From NCBI GenBank assembly GCA_016271365.2, contig CM057451.1, positions 372,393,501 through 372,457,500 on the forward strand: a DNA stretch of 64,000 nucleotides, written 5' to 3'. Of this stretch, positions 1 through 11,110 are shown piece after piece. The first letter of the stretch is position 1, and each line of letters opens with the position of its first letter. Both the position numbers and the translations under genes were made by a program. The notes under the pieces were generated by a model that was not told where the DNA came from, made no database searches, and saw only the letters and a program-made list of their open reading frames with translations. This DNA comes from Neoceratodus forsteri (lineage: Eukaryota; Chordata; Ceratodontiformes; Ceratodontidae).

Positions 1-15
1 CCTCCCTGCCTCCTG

Positions 16-1233
16 TTAGGAAGCCGGCGGCTTGGGTTTGGGATGCCAAGGCCGAGCCTGCTGGCCCTGGCGTTGCTGGGCAGGCGCGCGAGGGCCAGAA
101 GGACGAAAGGGCTTAGGCTGTGGTTCTGCCTTTGTCCTTCTGGCGGAAGAGACCGAGTCAAGGTGCCATTGGACTTCTCGATCCTCTGCAGGTGACCTTC
201 CACCCCAGGGCCGAAGAGGGTCAGTCCCAAAAGGAACATCCGCCAACTTGTGCTGGGTATCGAAGTGAAGGTGGATTATCCTCAGCCAAGCCCGCCAGGC
301 ACATAGCCACTCTGGCCGCCACCGATCTGGCACATGAGTCCCTATATCCAAAGCAGTCTGGAGCTCTTGTTTGGCCACTGCCCTGCCCTGGTCCCGCACC
401 TGCTAAACCGTAGTCTGCAGATCGGCGGGAAGATGAGGGATGACCTCATCCAGGGAGCCCAACAGGGCATGAGAAAAATGTGCCATGAGGACGGCCGAAC
501 TGGCCTGACGAAGGCCGAGAGAGGACGCAGCGTAGACTTTTCGCCCGACATAGTCCAATTTCTTGGACTCCTTGTCAGGAGGTTTGTCCACATCCCTGGC
601 GTTGCCGGCGCGCCGGAAAACGCTGTCGGTAACCAACCCCTCAGCAGAGGGGTGTTCCGAAAAACCGGACAAGGAACCGGTAGGGACCGCATACTTCCTG
701 GCCATCCTGGCCGAAGGCGCAGGGCAGGAAGCAGGGCGCTGCCAAAGCTCCAGTGCCGGACCCCACTATGGCCTCGCCACTGGAAAGGCCTCCGTCGAGA
801 ATCCTCGGTCCAGAATCTCCGTGAGGGGATACCTGGCCCGTTGGAAACGGGTTCGAGCTCCATCCCGTAGACTCGAGATGAGCGCAAGCAGTCCTAGGAA
901 GGACGACGGGCTATCGCCCATTGACTGACCTCCTGAAGACTCCAAGTCCAGTCGCTTGGAGAAGGGAGGAATCATCTTCGACTCGGAAGAGTCCTCGAAG
1001 ACTGCCTCTGGCCTGAGCACCCTTCACCTGCCGAGGTGGGTCGGGAGTGAGGTAACTGACAACCATGGGGTAGCCCTTGCAGGCCGAGAATCTTGGTCGA
1101 GCCCCAGATTGGTGGCTGTGGAGGCGGAGGTTCCACGAATCGGTGGAGCAGCTGGTTTGGCCGAACAACTGGCCTGGTATAGGCTCGGATAAGTCGTCGG
1201 GGTTGTCGGCCGCTCGGTGACAGAGTCACTCAA
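16..1233 (-). pseudogene. DIRS gag capsid-like ORF, copy A
   Basis: One minus-strand reading frame runs through this interval, with in-frame stops near 1024, 766 and 403. The region between 705 and 16 matches the copy B capsid-like segment at 29127-29900, including KKLDYVGRKVYAASSLGLRQ, the PHLPADLQTT stretch and a Gln/Pro-rich basic C terminus. In DIRS elements ORF1 is thought to make a nucleic-acid-binding structural protein. There is no enzyme motif here, so the role is inferred from position upstream of pol and from similarity to copy B. The stops mean it cannot make a full protein. Confidence 0.75.
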
Positions 1234-1650
1234 TGGCCGGGAAGCGGCACGGGCCGGCTTATTCCCCGGCCAGGAGGAGTTGTTGTAACATAAGGTCCTC
1301 GCATTGCCGACGACTTACGCGAAGCCTCCCTCATCCGGGAGGAGGACGAGGACGAGCGGCGACGCCGCCATCATGTGCCGTAGACCGGAGACCGCCATGA
1401 CGGTGGGATCGCTGACCGCTGAAGAGGTCCAGACCGAGAGTCCGGAATTTCCGAGGTCGGTGCGGGGAGGTGTCGGCGGAACCGGCACTCCCTCGGCTCG
1501 GATGGTCCATCCGAGGCTCCAGAACCGGAGGCACAAGCGACCCAGGGATCTCAACTCCTCCCGGGAACCGGGAGAGGGAATCTCGGCTGCTAAAAGCGAC
1601 AGCCCGTCAATGGGTCGAGAAAAATCTCGACTTCATCGGTGGAGTCTCGG

Positions 1651-2253
1651 TCAACTGACCTGGAGGGGACACCGTGAGGCCAGTGGCGGCTGAGCGATCG
1701 ACGAAGCCGACGGTCGACGGCCCGGGAGAGGACCTTCCTGCTCCCAAGAGCGTCGGCGGAGGGACTTATCCCTGTCCTCTTTTGGACCGAGAAAAGGTCC
1801 AGCAGGCGCAGAGCCCTTCTCCTTTAGTGGAGAGGGACAGACAAAGCTCCTAAAAGAAGCCGTGTAGGAAGAACCCAGAGAGCGGGATAAATGCCGCGGC
1901 CGAGGAAGGCTCGACCCGCGCCGCCTCCTCTTCGAGGCGACCATCCGCCGAAAGCTGATCCGCCGAGCCACGCCCGCGACACCCGCCAACCGGGCCTCCT
2001 TGGACTTCACCGGAGGGAAACGCTTCTCGGGACGGCCCAGTTGCAATCGGGCAGCACGGTCTTCGAGGACGTAGGCCGAGAAAGATGAGCACAGGTCGCA
2101 AGCCTGCGGGTCGTGCTCAAGGCCTAAGCAGTAGACACACGTGGAGTGTGGATCCGTCCGAGACATCTTCTGCCCGCATGGGCATCTCCGAAATCCGGGA
2201 GTCGATTTGTCCATCGCAGCCGCGAGGGATAGAAGACTGAAGTCTTTTTGCAA
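1651..2253 (-). pseudogene. DIRS ORF1 N-terminal zinc-finger segment, copy A
   Basis: A 200-codon minus frame contains MDKSTPGFRRCPCGQKMSRT followed by a Cys/His cluster of the form CPCG-x9-H-x2-C-x2-C-x5-H-x4-C-x2-C. It is almost identical to the start of copy B ORF1 (31441 leftwards). The cluster suggests metal and nucleic-acid binding. After about residue 90 the frame diverges into basic, Ser/Arg-rich sequence that is out of register with copy B, so a frameshift is likely. The natural start is probably the MDKSTPGF methionine near 2214 rather than the upstream ATG. Confidence 0.75.
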
Positions 2254-2344
2254 AATTTATTTTTAAATCCGCAAACGGAGAAATAGGAACCAGTCACAAA
2301 CGCAGAGCGTTAAGGAGGGAACCTGAGCTTCCAAGCGGTAAGGA

Positions 2345-2490
2345 AGATCTGGCGTCATGGGGCGGAGCCGAGAGTTATACCACCCGGGTGGGTGGGAGGA
2401 GCAAGCTTGAAGACCTTCCGGCAAGATTTAAAGCGGCAAGGATACCTGCCAATGAGTGTGGATGAACAACATATCCATGTCCCTAGAAAA
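2345..2490. repeat. DIRS-1 terminal repeat, copy A 5' end
   Basis: This stretch (GGCGTCATGGGGCGGAGCCG, the GGGTGGGTGGGAGGAGC block, then CCTGCCAATGAGTGTGGATG) is nearly identical to 31570-31722. In reverse complement it also matches 25855-25990 and 59815-59950. It is therefore the shared inverted terminal repeat of DIRS family 1. Confidence 0.85.
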
Positions 2491-2627
2491 AAGCTTACAC
2501 TTCATGGCATAGGTAGTTCTGGTAGAAGGCTTTCTGGGCTCTACCAAAATCTGAGCTACCCCAAAGGGAAACCCCAACCCTGGAAGCAACTATGTCTTGA
2601 GGAGCCACACATGAAGATGAAGTGACT

Positions 2628-3392
2628 TCAGACCCAGATGTACCAGCATGCCCCCCCTCCTGGGTCAGGCGATCGTAAGAGAGTGGTAGGGGAACCGGAG
2701 ATTCTGCTGCCAGCTGCTGAAGCAGCGGGAATCAAATCTGTTGAGGCCAAAAGGGACCCATCAGAATCATTTGTGCTCCCTCTGCTTGGAGCTTGATCAG
2801 CACTCTCTGTAAAATTGGGAAGGGAGGGGAATGCACAGAGATACCTCCCTGTCCAACAAAGTGACAGTGTGTCTTGCCAAAAAGCACCATGCCCAGGATC
2901 GAGCAAGCAAAACTTGGGAAGTTTTGCATTTGATGGGGCTGCAAACAGATCCATTTCCGGACAGCCCCAGAGGTCGAAGATGTGGTCTATTACCTCCTGC
3001 TTTAGCTCTCACTCATGTGCTCTTACCCTGGTGCGGTTGAGACTGTCTGTGAACGTTCCGCATGCCTGTGACGTGGACCATCAAAAGACAAACCTTGTGC
3101 AGAACCACCCAATTCCAAACCCACATCGCTTCTCTGCAATGAGGATACGAGCGTGTGCCCCCCATTTGTTGATGTACCACACTACACACATGTTGTCCGA
3201 CTGGATCAACAGCGTATCTTGCTGGAGTATGTGCTGAAAAGCCTGAAGAGCATATAGAACTGCTCTCATTTCTAGCACGTTTATGTGCAAGTGTAGCTCC
3301 ACAGGTCCTGGGTCCTGTGATGTCCCAGATGGGTACCCCCATCCCATTCCCGGCGCATCCATGGTCAGTATTTGGGAGTAAAGAGGGGCCAA
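2628..3392 (-). pseudogene. RNase H domain, DIRS family 3
   Basis: Two minus frames (3392-3081 and 2954-2628) carry the RNase H core and what follows it. Visible are LEMRAVLYALQAF with the second acidic residue, QSDNMCVVWYINKWG with the third, and a downstream MDLFAAPSNAKLP, the counterpart of VDLFASRENWKLR in copy B. RNase H would remove the RNA strand from the RNA-DNA hybrid during reverse transcription. The shift between the two frames near 3080 breaks the gene, and it ends before any recombinase. Confidence 0.75.
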
Positions 3393-3617
3393 GAAAGGAA
3401 CTCCTTGAGAGAGAATTTCAGAGTTCTACCACCACTGCAGATCTTTCTGCATTGGACCAGAGATTAGGACATGGCTGTCCAAGTCGTCCGCCCTCTGATC
3501 TCATTGAGCCCCAAGAGTCCACTGCGATACACAGATATGGAGCCTGGCCACTAGGACCATGTGGATAGCCACTGCCATGAGGGCAAGGAGGCGAAGGACC
3601 GCCCAGGCCAAAATGTA

Positions 3618-4258
3618 TCAGCTGGAGGAAACCAGCTTGGCCTGTCTCTCCAGGGTTTCTACCCTATCCAGAGGAAGAAAGGCCATACCCTGTATAGTGT
3701 CCAGCACCGCCCCAATTAATTGCAGGTGCTGGGAAGGAGTGAGATGGGATTTGGGATGACTGACAGTAATATCCAGTCGCTCGAAGAGGTGCAGGGTAGC
3801 AGATAGGGAAGCCTCCAACCTCTCCCTCGACGGGGCTGTAAGAAGCCAATCGTCAAGGTAAGGGAAGACATGGTGCCCCTGACTTCTCAAGGCTCCTGCC
3901 ACAACCTCTAGGCACTTGGTAAATTCCCGCGGTGCTGGGGACAGGCCAAAGTGGAGAGCTTTGAACTGGTAATGCTTCCCTTGGAAACCTGAAGAACCGA
4001 TGATGAGGACGGAATATTGGAATGTGCAGGTATGCATCCTGCATGTCCAGGGCACAAAGTCATTGTCCTTTGGAAAGGGGAGGCAGCAGGCTTTGTAGCA
4101 TCAGCATCCAAAACCTCTTGTATTCTATGAAGAGGTTTAGGGTACTGAGGTCTAGAATTGGGCGTAGTTCCCTTGTCTTTTTGGGTACCAGACAGAAAAT
4201 GGAGTAGAATCCCTTCCCGATTTGGTTTGCCAGCACTGGCTCTATTGCTTCTTTTCAA
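3618..4258 (-). pseudogene. Reverse transcriptase domain, DIRS family 3
   Basis: Frame 4055-3618 contains LHFGLSPAPREFTKCLEVVA, then HVFPYLDDWLLTAPS with an intact YxDD catalytic box. The N-terminal fingers lie in another frame upstream (about 4258-4030), where ALDMQDAYLHIPI holds the motif A aspartate. The thumb-like region follows the YLDD box (TVSHPKSHLTPSQHLQLIG). This is a pol of the DIRS/LTR type, not a LINE RT. Catalytic residues are preserved but the frame is interrupted near motif A. Confidence 0.8.
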
Positions 4259-4835
4259 AGAAGAGCCGTGATCTCCTCCCTTAACTAGGGAATGTGCACC
4301 CTTGGGTAGTGGGAAAACCCCAGAGGATATTTTGATGTTTTTTCTCGAAATTCGAGAATGTGACCAAGCCTTATTAACTGAAGCACCCTGGTGTCTGACT
4401 TGATGGACTCCCAGTCTCCCAGATGCCTAGCGAACCTTCCGCCCACCTGTTCCTCCAATGGACGTGGACGAGGCCGGGCAGTCAGCAAGTCAGGAATGGG
4501 AGGGGGAGTTAGGAAGGACCGCTCCTGAAGCTCTCCAAGTCTTGGCTGGAGGGGTGGCAGTCATATTGGAAGCCCTGCGTTTGAACTGGCGCTTAGATGC
4601 CTGTTTTGCTTTCGTCTGGAGTCGGTTTTGCTGACAAATGGACATTTCGGCTGAAATTTCGGACGATACATGGTGTATACCGACCGAAGTGCAGTGCCTT
4701 TATCTTGCAGGTTTGTAGTAATGTCCTAGGCATCTCTGCCGAACAGGAGAGAGCCTCTGAATGGGGCATCTTGGATAGCCAACTGGACATCAGGGGCTAG
4801 ACCTGATACTCTTAGCCAAGAGCATCTATGAAGGC

Positions 4836-5549
4836 TTAGTGCCATGGCCGTACCTCTAGCAGAGAAGTCCACCGAGTCATTTGTGGCCACAGTGAATGGC
4901 ATTCCGCCACCTTAGCAGAACTGAGAGTATTCGCCAAGGTGATTTTTGCTTCAGAGTTCGGAAGGGCCTCAACTATGTGCTCAAGCTGGTGGAACAGAGA
5001 CTTTTGGTACACTAGCATGTGCGCTTCGTTGTTCAGAGCATGAATAACTAGTGTAGAAGAGGAATACAACTTCTTCCCGAACTGGTCCGGCTGTCTGGAT
5101 TTGTTGTCAGGAGGGAAGGTATTGAGGTGCTTGGGCTTAGTAGACCTATTATGGGCTGCAGTGATGACCAACCGAATTAGCCTTATGGTGCATGCTGAGG
5201 TGACCTTGTCTTCAGGAGTCCTGTAAACCCAGTCAGCTTTCTTGGTCATAGCCGGGATAGAGGAGGGTCTCTGCCAGAAGGTCAAGGATAAATCCTCATG
5301 TGGTTTCAGCCATGGGGTTGTAAGCATCAGACTCATCTCTGGGAAATCAAGATGCTCCGCCAACCTCTGCCATTTTGGGTCTAGAGTATCAGACTTCCAC
5401 CCTTGTGCCTCCGCCATTTGTCTAAGGAGGTCCACGAAGGAGGGATCTTCAGGTGGGGATTTGGGAGACTCTAGGGACTGGCTCCTCAGGGGGAGGTGTC
5501 TCAAATCCCGAACCACTGGATGAAGAATCTGAATCTGCTTCGGAATCAT
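4836..5549 (-). pseudogene. gag-like ORF, DIRS family 3
   Basis: A 237-codon minus frame without stops. Its middle (WVYRTPEDKVTSACTIRLIR, then KSRQPDQFGKKLYSSSTLVI) aligns in order with the family 1 capsid segment, which has a basic residue plus Y-A/S-A/S-S-L followed by a long helical stretch ending in PHLPADL; here the end is EALPNSEAK. It has no enzyme motif. The position upstream of RT and the resemblance to the family 1 gag support a structural role. Confidence 0.65.
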
Positions 5550-5734
5550 CAGAATCCTCCGGATCCTTGTCTGGAAGAGCTGGGTCCTTTTCTCTGGGTG
5601 TCACCTTCGACATTAGAGCTTGCGTGCGGGTTGTCTGGCCAGACTATGAGGCTCGAGGAATGACTGAAGAGGATGCCCCAAGGGTAGGATCTGGGTGATC
5701 CATTTCCAAAGGATGCGCATGCCTGCTGTCCAAC

Positions 5735-6629
5735 TCAGACTAATTGAGATTTTGTCTCAGACCAGCAAAACTTCAAAATCTCTCTAAAATTCACCTGTGG
5801 TTGAGCAGGAGGAGGTGGAGTGGGAGAAGGTGAAAGGTGACAGGGATGAAACCCTGACCCAGTGCCGTGCGAGAAGTTTGTGATCGGATAATGGTGAGAT
5901 AACCTGGTGACTGATAGAGACGGACGATAACCAGAATAACTTGGGTAGTAATAATCTGATGATGTATTGGCCCTGATGGAGGACAGCCAGATAGTGGAAA
6001 ACCTGACGGTGCCTCTGATGAAGAGAAACCAGATGGTGCCCCTGATGAAGGGAAGGCGGACGGCGGCCCCAACGGAGGGAAGCCGGACAGTGGCCCTGAA
6101 GGTGGGTAGCCTGAAGAAAGGCCTGCCAGTGGCCCTGATGGGGGGGGAGGGGAACCCGGTGAAGGCCCCAAAAGCCAAGTCCCGAAGGCACCCCTGATGG
6201 TGGGAAACCTGATGGGGGCCCTGGAGGATGGCCCACTGGCAGTCCTGATGAAATGAGTAAAGGACACTGTGGGCGCTGAGGAGGAGTAGGGTCTGGCACC
6301 TCTGCTGGCGGCGGCGGAGCTACTGTTAAGCCTTTGGCGGCTCCATTGACAGGTATACCCTACGATAGGTCTTCCGTCGGGACCAGTGGGTCCAATGACC
6401 ACAGAGTAATATCCAACAGTGGAGGAGATGGGGGTTCTCCATGAATGGAATCCTGTGGTGATCCTGGCCCTCCAACTGGGATTGAGTGGACGTCTGGCTG
6501 CGTGTCGTCAGAACCAGACGGACGCGAAATGGTTGTGCGATCGTCAGAGGTTCCGACGATCGGCTTAACGACCTGAGTCATGCAGGAGTCAGAGATACTG
6601 ACCCCTGACTTACCAACCCAGCTGGGCAC
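5735..6629 (-). pseudogene. Proline/serine-rich repeat segment of DIRS family 3 ORF1
   Basis: The minus strand encodes a long Pro/Ser/Gly-rich stretch with phased PSGFPPSG-like units (frame 6402-5791, plus alternative frames over the same DNA). It sits between the gag-like ORF and the presumed N terminus at 6700-7260. Because several frames stay open through the tandem repeat, the true frame is uncertain. I recognise no domain; low-complexity linkers of this type are common in retroelement gag proteins. Confidence 0.4.
5965..6250. repeat. Tandem repeat, about 30-bp units
   Basis: On the plus strand, variants of a unit containing GGTGCCCCTGATGAAGGGAA recur about every 27-30 bases (for example CAGATGGTGCCCCTGATGAA and CAGTGGCCCTGATGGGGGG). 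They encode the Pro/Ser repeats of the minus-strand ORF. The array is internal to the family 3 DIRS element. Confidence 0.65.
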
Positions 6630-6697
6630 TCATCGGAGGGTCCGACAAGCAGCTTATCGGCTGCGCCTGCCAACTTGAAGCCCGCGTTATGATGGGC

Positions 6698-7260
6698 CTA
6701 AATGCAGCAGCAGCCTTGGACGGATCCGAGGTACCCACCGTCACTGTAACCAGTGGCGGCAGGGTGGCCAAAGCCAGTTCTTTTGGCAGGAGCGCAGGCT
6801 AAGCTGCAGTGCACATCTTCTCCAGAGGAAGAAGAGGGCCAAGCCTCCGCCCGAAGAACCCGTGGGTGGTTTCGGGGGCTGCTCCGGTCCACATGTTTTC
6901 CTTGTCCTTCTCTTTCTTCTTTGGGGGTTAGCGGTTGGAGACAAGGAGGTGCTTTTTCATTTTTTCAGCTCCTTTTCCATCAAAGCCATTTTTAGTTTCA
7001 GGAGATGGGCTTCAAGTGACTTTTGGCGCCTTTTCCATGTGGCCTGGTTGAACTGGGCGCAGGCATCACACTCCTCGACAATGTGATCTCGCCCCAAGCA
7101 GAAGAGGGAGAAGGTATATGCTGGTCCTTATGCGGCAGCTGGACACCGCAAGAACCGTACTTATTCTTATGCGAGTTTGTGGAAGAAGAGGACGAAATAA
7201 ACAATTATTAGGAAAATTAGAAAAGAGAAAAAACGGATACTTATCCGAATTAGGTGACCG
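6698..7260 (-). pseudogene. Probable N-terminal ORF1 region of DIRS family 3
   Basis: Short minus frames cover this interval, including a basic and Cys-containing stretch near 7050-7110 (VEECDACAQFNQATWKRRQK). By position it corresponds to the zinc-finger/basic start of ORF1 in family 1, but I see no long intact frame and the similarity is too weak to align by eye. Confidence 0.3.
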
Positions 7261-7699
7261 AACTGCTGCGACGAGCTTCAGTCGGTCCAACTTGCACAGG
7301 TCGACTGTGGGAAAGAACTGGAGGGCAGATTTGGGGATCGCCCACTATAGAGACATCGGGTGGGCAGTACCCGTCAGACACTGCTAGCAAATGTTTCCGT
7401 GTGGTCCTGACACCAGAGGGCGCAGTCCTACAAGTAAATACCTACTGCAATAGCCCTCTCGAAGTAAGATCCAGCATTACTGTCGGCCTGTACTGTAAAC
7501 ACGGTACCACAGGGCCAAATAAATCAGCTCAGTCTAGCAGTGGTGGAACAGAATTCCTCTCAGACTTCACCAGAAGAGCGGCACCACTGAGACAGCCTGC
7601 ACTTGCCACACTCAGCAAAGGGTTTCAAGAGCTGAAATCCTGAGAGAACACCTGTCTATCACGAGGGATTTCTGCTGGGGGGGGGGTGACACTGACTTG

Positions 7700-8585
7700 T
7701 TAATGATCAGTAAAAGGCCCCCCTTAACTAGTAATAAAACACCACACATACTCACGTTTGGTGACTGGCAGGGCGGCGGGTCACATTACAGACTCTGTAT
7801 TTTCTTTTCATCTGTCCACAATGGGTCACCTCAACCTTCAGACCTGATTTTGCAAAGGAGAGAGCGCGATCTATAGTGCAAAGGTTATATGAGGTAAAGT
7901 TGCATGCTAGTTACGATAAAGTAGCTACACAATCACTTCAGAAGCACAACTTATTATGCAGCTTACAGATTTCAACAGCTTAAATCTAGCCTATTTAATG
8001 CTTCACAAGGCACAATCAGGACTTTCTTTGGCCTTTTAGGACTAGGGTAGGAACTGATTTGATGGGGCAACTGATCTTTTTCTGTCTGTACAACTCTACG
8101 TTTCAGTATGTCTATCAGCCTCCCTTAGACCTAACTGCTCAAAAAGGGACTGGGTGTGAGCAACTGAATTAGTCAATGAAGGGGTGTGCGGAGAAATCGG
8201 AATGGCTAGTTCCTTAAAAAAAAAAAAAAAAAAATTCTATATATTTCTACAAAAATTATCCTCTACACTCAGTGATAGCAGAAAATCCGCATACACGATA
8301 TTACGCTATATATATTTATTAGTTGATTTGAAACAGAGAAAAAATTCTGTACAAACAATGCTGAACTTAATAACACAGGTTTCTTACTGAATGGGCACTG
8401 TCTCACTCAAAATGGGCAATACTCATACCCCCTTACGATCCTCATCAGGCTAGCTAAGACTATCTTAGGCCCATACTGAAAATGTATTTATTCAAAAAAC
8501 AGACAACGCTCAAAAAGATGAAGAACAGTGCAAACACGTTATCATCTATCCCAGTCTAATGACTGTCCAAACCCCGGCACTTTGC
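7700..8585. other. Non-coding stretch, no gene seen
   Basis: AT-rich sequence between a poly-G tract (near 7677) and the CR1 tail. It contains an 18-base poly-A run near 8217-8234. Only short frames without recognisable content are present, and nothing repeats elsewhere in the window that I could see. Confidence 0.5.
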
Positions 8586-8790
8586 TTAGAAACATAAAAT
8601 TTGACGGCAGAGAAGGATCGCTTGGCCCACCTAGTCTGCCCATTTCACCACCTAATGGATAAGCTGCAGATCCTAGTTAACCAACAGCCTACTTTCTCCT
8701 ACCCCCCACTAGGATTGTCTTATGTCTGTCACATGCATTCTTGAATTCCCCCACTGTTTTTGACTCTATGACCTCCTCAGGAAGGCTGTT

Positions 8791-9658
8791 CTATGTATCC
8801 ACAACCCTCTCTGTGAAGAAATACTTCCTCACATGACCTCTCAGCCATCCCCCCATAATCTTCAAATTGTGCCCCCTTGTTTTTGCACATCTCTTTTTCT
8901 GAAAGATGCTACCCTCTTGGACTTTGTTGATTCCTTTAAGGTATTTTAAAGTTTCTGTCATGTCCCCCCTCTCCCTCCTTTCCTTGAGGCTATACATCTT
9001 TAGTTCCTTTAGTCTTTCTTCATATGTCTTCTGATGCAGACCCGGAATCATTTTGGTTGCCCTCCTCTGGAAAGCCTCCACCCTGTCTATGTTTTTGTGG
9101 AGATGGGGTCTCCAGAACTGTACAGAGTACTCCAGTTGTGGTCTTACCAACTGTCTGTACAGAGAGCCAACAACTTCCTGTGTTCTACTGGTGATGCCTC
9201 TCCCTATGCATCCCAGTATCCCCCCAGCCCTCCTTGCTGCCTTCTCACACTGTTGGCCCACCTTTAGGTCGTCTGATATGACTACCCCCCAGGTCCCGTT
9301 CCATTTTTGTTGTTGTCAGTATCTCACCCCCCATTGTGTACTCTTCCCCTGGGTTTTTGTTTCCCAGGTGCATTACTTTGCACTTCTTTGCATTGAATCT
9401 AAGTTGCCATACATTTGACCATTCCTCTAACCTTGCCAAGTCCCTTCTCATCCTTTCCACCCCACCCTGTGCATCAACTCTGTTGCAGATCTTAGTGTCA
9501 TCTGCAAAGAGACATACTTTTCCTTCCAGTCCTTCTGCAATGTCGCTTATAAAGACATTGAAGAGGACCGGTCCTAATACTGAACCCTGCGGTAGCCCAC
9601 TAGTAACCCTCCTTTCTTCTGAGTGGTTTGTAGTTTCCTGCCTCCTTCTTGCTCCCAC
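8791..9658 (-). pseudogene. CR1 ORF2, RT palm and C-terminus (copy 1)
   Basis: Frame 9658-9245 contains [17 protein letters not shown] and LFADDTKICN, i.e. RT motifs B/4 and the catalytic xADD box. Frame 9261-8791 continues with VRPQLEYSVQFWRPHLHK and the [20 protein letters not shown] tail typical of CR1. A frameshift lies near 9250 at the RDLGG / MGQQCEKAARRAGG junction. The upstream part of this frame (near 9640) joins abruptly to the finger segment, indicating deletion of RT motifs 1-3. Confidence 0.85.
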
Positions 9659-9938
9659 TTTTGTGAAGGAGAATCACATATGCCCTCCTCCTCCTCCAGT
9701 CCTCAGGTACCACACCATCTTCCCATGATTTATTAAAAAGGGTAGTAAGTGGTGCTAATAGTTCTTCCCTTAGTTCTTTTAGAATTCTGAGGTGAATCCC
9801 ATCAGGCCCCATTGCTTTATCCACCTTCAGTTTTAAGAGTTCTTTCAGAACCCTTTCTTCTGTGAAATGACTACTATCAACCCTCCTATCCAGAGTGCTT
9901 CTATTGACCAGATTAGGCATTTCCCCCTGCTTTTCCAT
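9600..9938 (-). pseudogene. CR1 ORF2, RT finger segment (copy 1)
   Basis: A 112-codon frame with the canonical LINE RT opening: VDKAMGPDGIHLRILKELRE, then VPEDWRRRRAYVILLHKSGS and EAGNYKPL. In full-length copies (18226-17840) the next segment is the VGKIMEALL region and the HGF box; here the frame runs instead into the sequence preceding PQGSVLG, so roughly 300 bp of RT are absent. Confidence 0.85.
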
Positions 9939-10143
9939 TGTGAATACTGAGCAAAAGTATTCGTTCAGTATCCCTGCTTTTTCACTGTTGCTCTCTGCTC
10001 AACCACCTTCCTCTTTGTTCAGCCTCAGTATCCCTGCCTTAGTCTTTCGTTGCTCCCTAACGTACCTATAAAAGGTTTTATCCCCCTTCTTAACTGAGTT
10101 GGCTATCTTTGCCTCGGTTTAGTCCTTTGCTATTCTGACTGCC

Positions 10144-10448
10144 TTACCTACTTCCTTCTGTTTTAAACTGGTACAGTTCTCTGTCCTGCTCCTTCTGTGT
10201 TTCCTTACACTTTTTGAATGCTATCTTTTTCTCCCTTACCTTCCCCGTCACTTCTTTCGAGAACCATAGTGTTTTTTTCTTTCGTTTTGATTTATTTGCT
10301 TCACACAAAGGCGTGTTGACTCTGTGATGGCGGTTTTGATGTTTCCCCATTGCTGCTCCACCCCACCTTCTTGCCTGTTTGCTAGTGCTTTTCTGAGGTA
10401 CTCTCCCATTTTGACAAAATCAGCCCTCCTGCAGTCCAGTACCTTCAC
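10144..10448 (-). pseudogene. CR1 ORF2 EN-RT linker (copy 1)
   Basis: Frames 10448-10248 and 10350-10144 encode VLDCRRADFVKMGEYLRKAL and LWFSKEVTGKVREKKIAFKK. The same order occurs in copy 3 (19047-18421: RILDFRGADFGKMGRYLKEA, then RPLWFSKEVAKKVKAKRL). The linker joins the endonuclease to the RT and has no catalytic residues. One frameshift lies near 10300. Confidence 0.8.
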
Positions 10449-10487
10449 TTTTGTGTGGCTTGACTCTACAGCTAAGTTTGTCGTGAA

Positions 10488-11110
10488 TCACACTGTTTGG
10501 TGGTCGCTTGTTCCCAGATGGCTACCCACTTCAAGATCAGAGATCCTCTCTCCATCCCCATTTGAGAGTACCAGGTCTAAGATTGCTCTCTCCCGAGTGG
10601 GCTCCAAAACTAGCTGTCTGCGGGATGCCCCCTGTAGGGCATCGAGAATGGCCACGCTCTTGGATGTGGCTGCAGCAAAGGTGCTCCAGTCAACATTTGG
10701 CATATTCAGGTCCCCCATTAGCAATATCTCCCCTTTCTCTGCCATCCCAAGGATGCCTTCTATTATTTCCTTGTCCATTTCCTCCCCCGAGATAGGGGTC
10801 TGTATACAACCCCTGTGTGGATTGTGGAGCCATTTCCAGTCTCCAGGGTGACCCACAGTGGCTCCTCTCCTCGCTGTCTACCCTTTAGCTCTGTTGCTTT
10901 GATCCCTTCCCTTACATAGAGAAGTACTCCTCCTCTTCTTCTTCCCTCCCTGTCCCTCCTGTAGATTGTATACCCTGCTATGTTGACATCCCAGTCATGG
11001 TTCTCTGTGTAACATGTTTCTGTGACTGCCACAATATCCAGGCATTTCTCTTCCATCAAAGCCACCATTTCAGGGAGCTTTTTACCTGGACTACGGGCAT
11101 TGGTACTCAT
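10488..11110 (-). pseudogene. CR1 ORF2 APE-type endonuclease (copy 1)
   Basis: Frame 11110-10763 begins STNARSPGKKLPEMVALMEE, then DIVAVTETCYTENHDWDVN with the catalytic Glu of the TET box, and GVVYRPLSRG. Frame 10856-10488 continues with ILLMGDLNMPNVDW (the GDxN motif) and LGTSDHQTV (the SDH motif). These are the standard motifs of the apurinic-like endonuclease that nicks target DNA for target-primed reverse transcription. The frameshift near 10780 splits the domain; the motif residues themselves are present. Confidence 0.88.

Larger units (their letters stand above)
1..2490 (-). mobile_element. DIRS retrotransposon family 1, copy A (5' part, cut by window edge)
   Basis: This is the gag half of a DIRS-type retrotransposon read on the minus strand. 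Its sequence parallels copy B (25808-31722): the same N-terminal zinc-finger ORF, the same capsid-like ORF and the same terminal repeat carrying the outer end TGTGGATGAACAACATATCC. The pol and recombinase part would lie beyond base 1 and is not visible. The right boundary is placed near 2490, where similarity to the outer end of copy B stops just after CCCTAGAA and an unrelated DIRS-like element begins. The copy is dead: the gag frames contain several stops. Confidence 0.85.
2490..7700 (-). mobile_element. DIRS-like retrotransposon family 3, 3' part missing
   Basis: Reading the minus strand from about 7260 down to 2628 gives gag-like, proline-rich, RT and RNase H segments in the usual order. 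The RT carries YLDDWL, typical of DIRS polymerases, and the RNase H resembles those of families 1 and 2. No tyrosine recombinase follows: the copy stops where DIRS family 1 copy A begins near 2490. The 5' limit is uncertain; I place it near 7700, before a poly-G tract and non-coding sequence. Frames are broken throughout. A Ngaro-type assignment cannot be excluded without terminal repeats. Confidence 0.7.
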
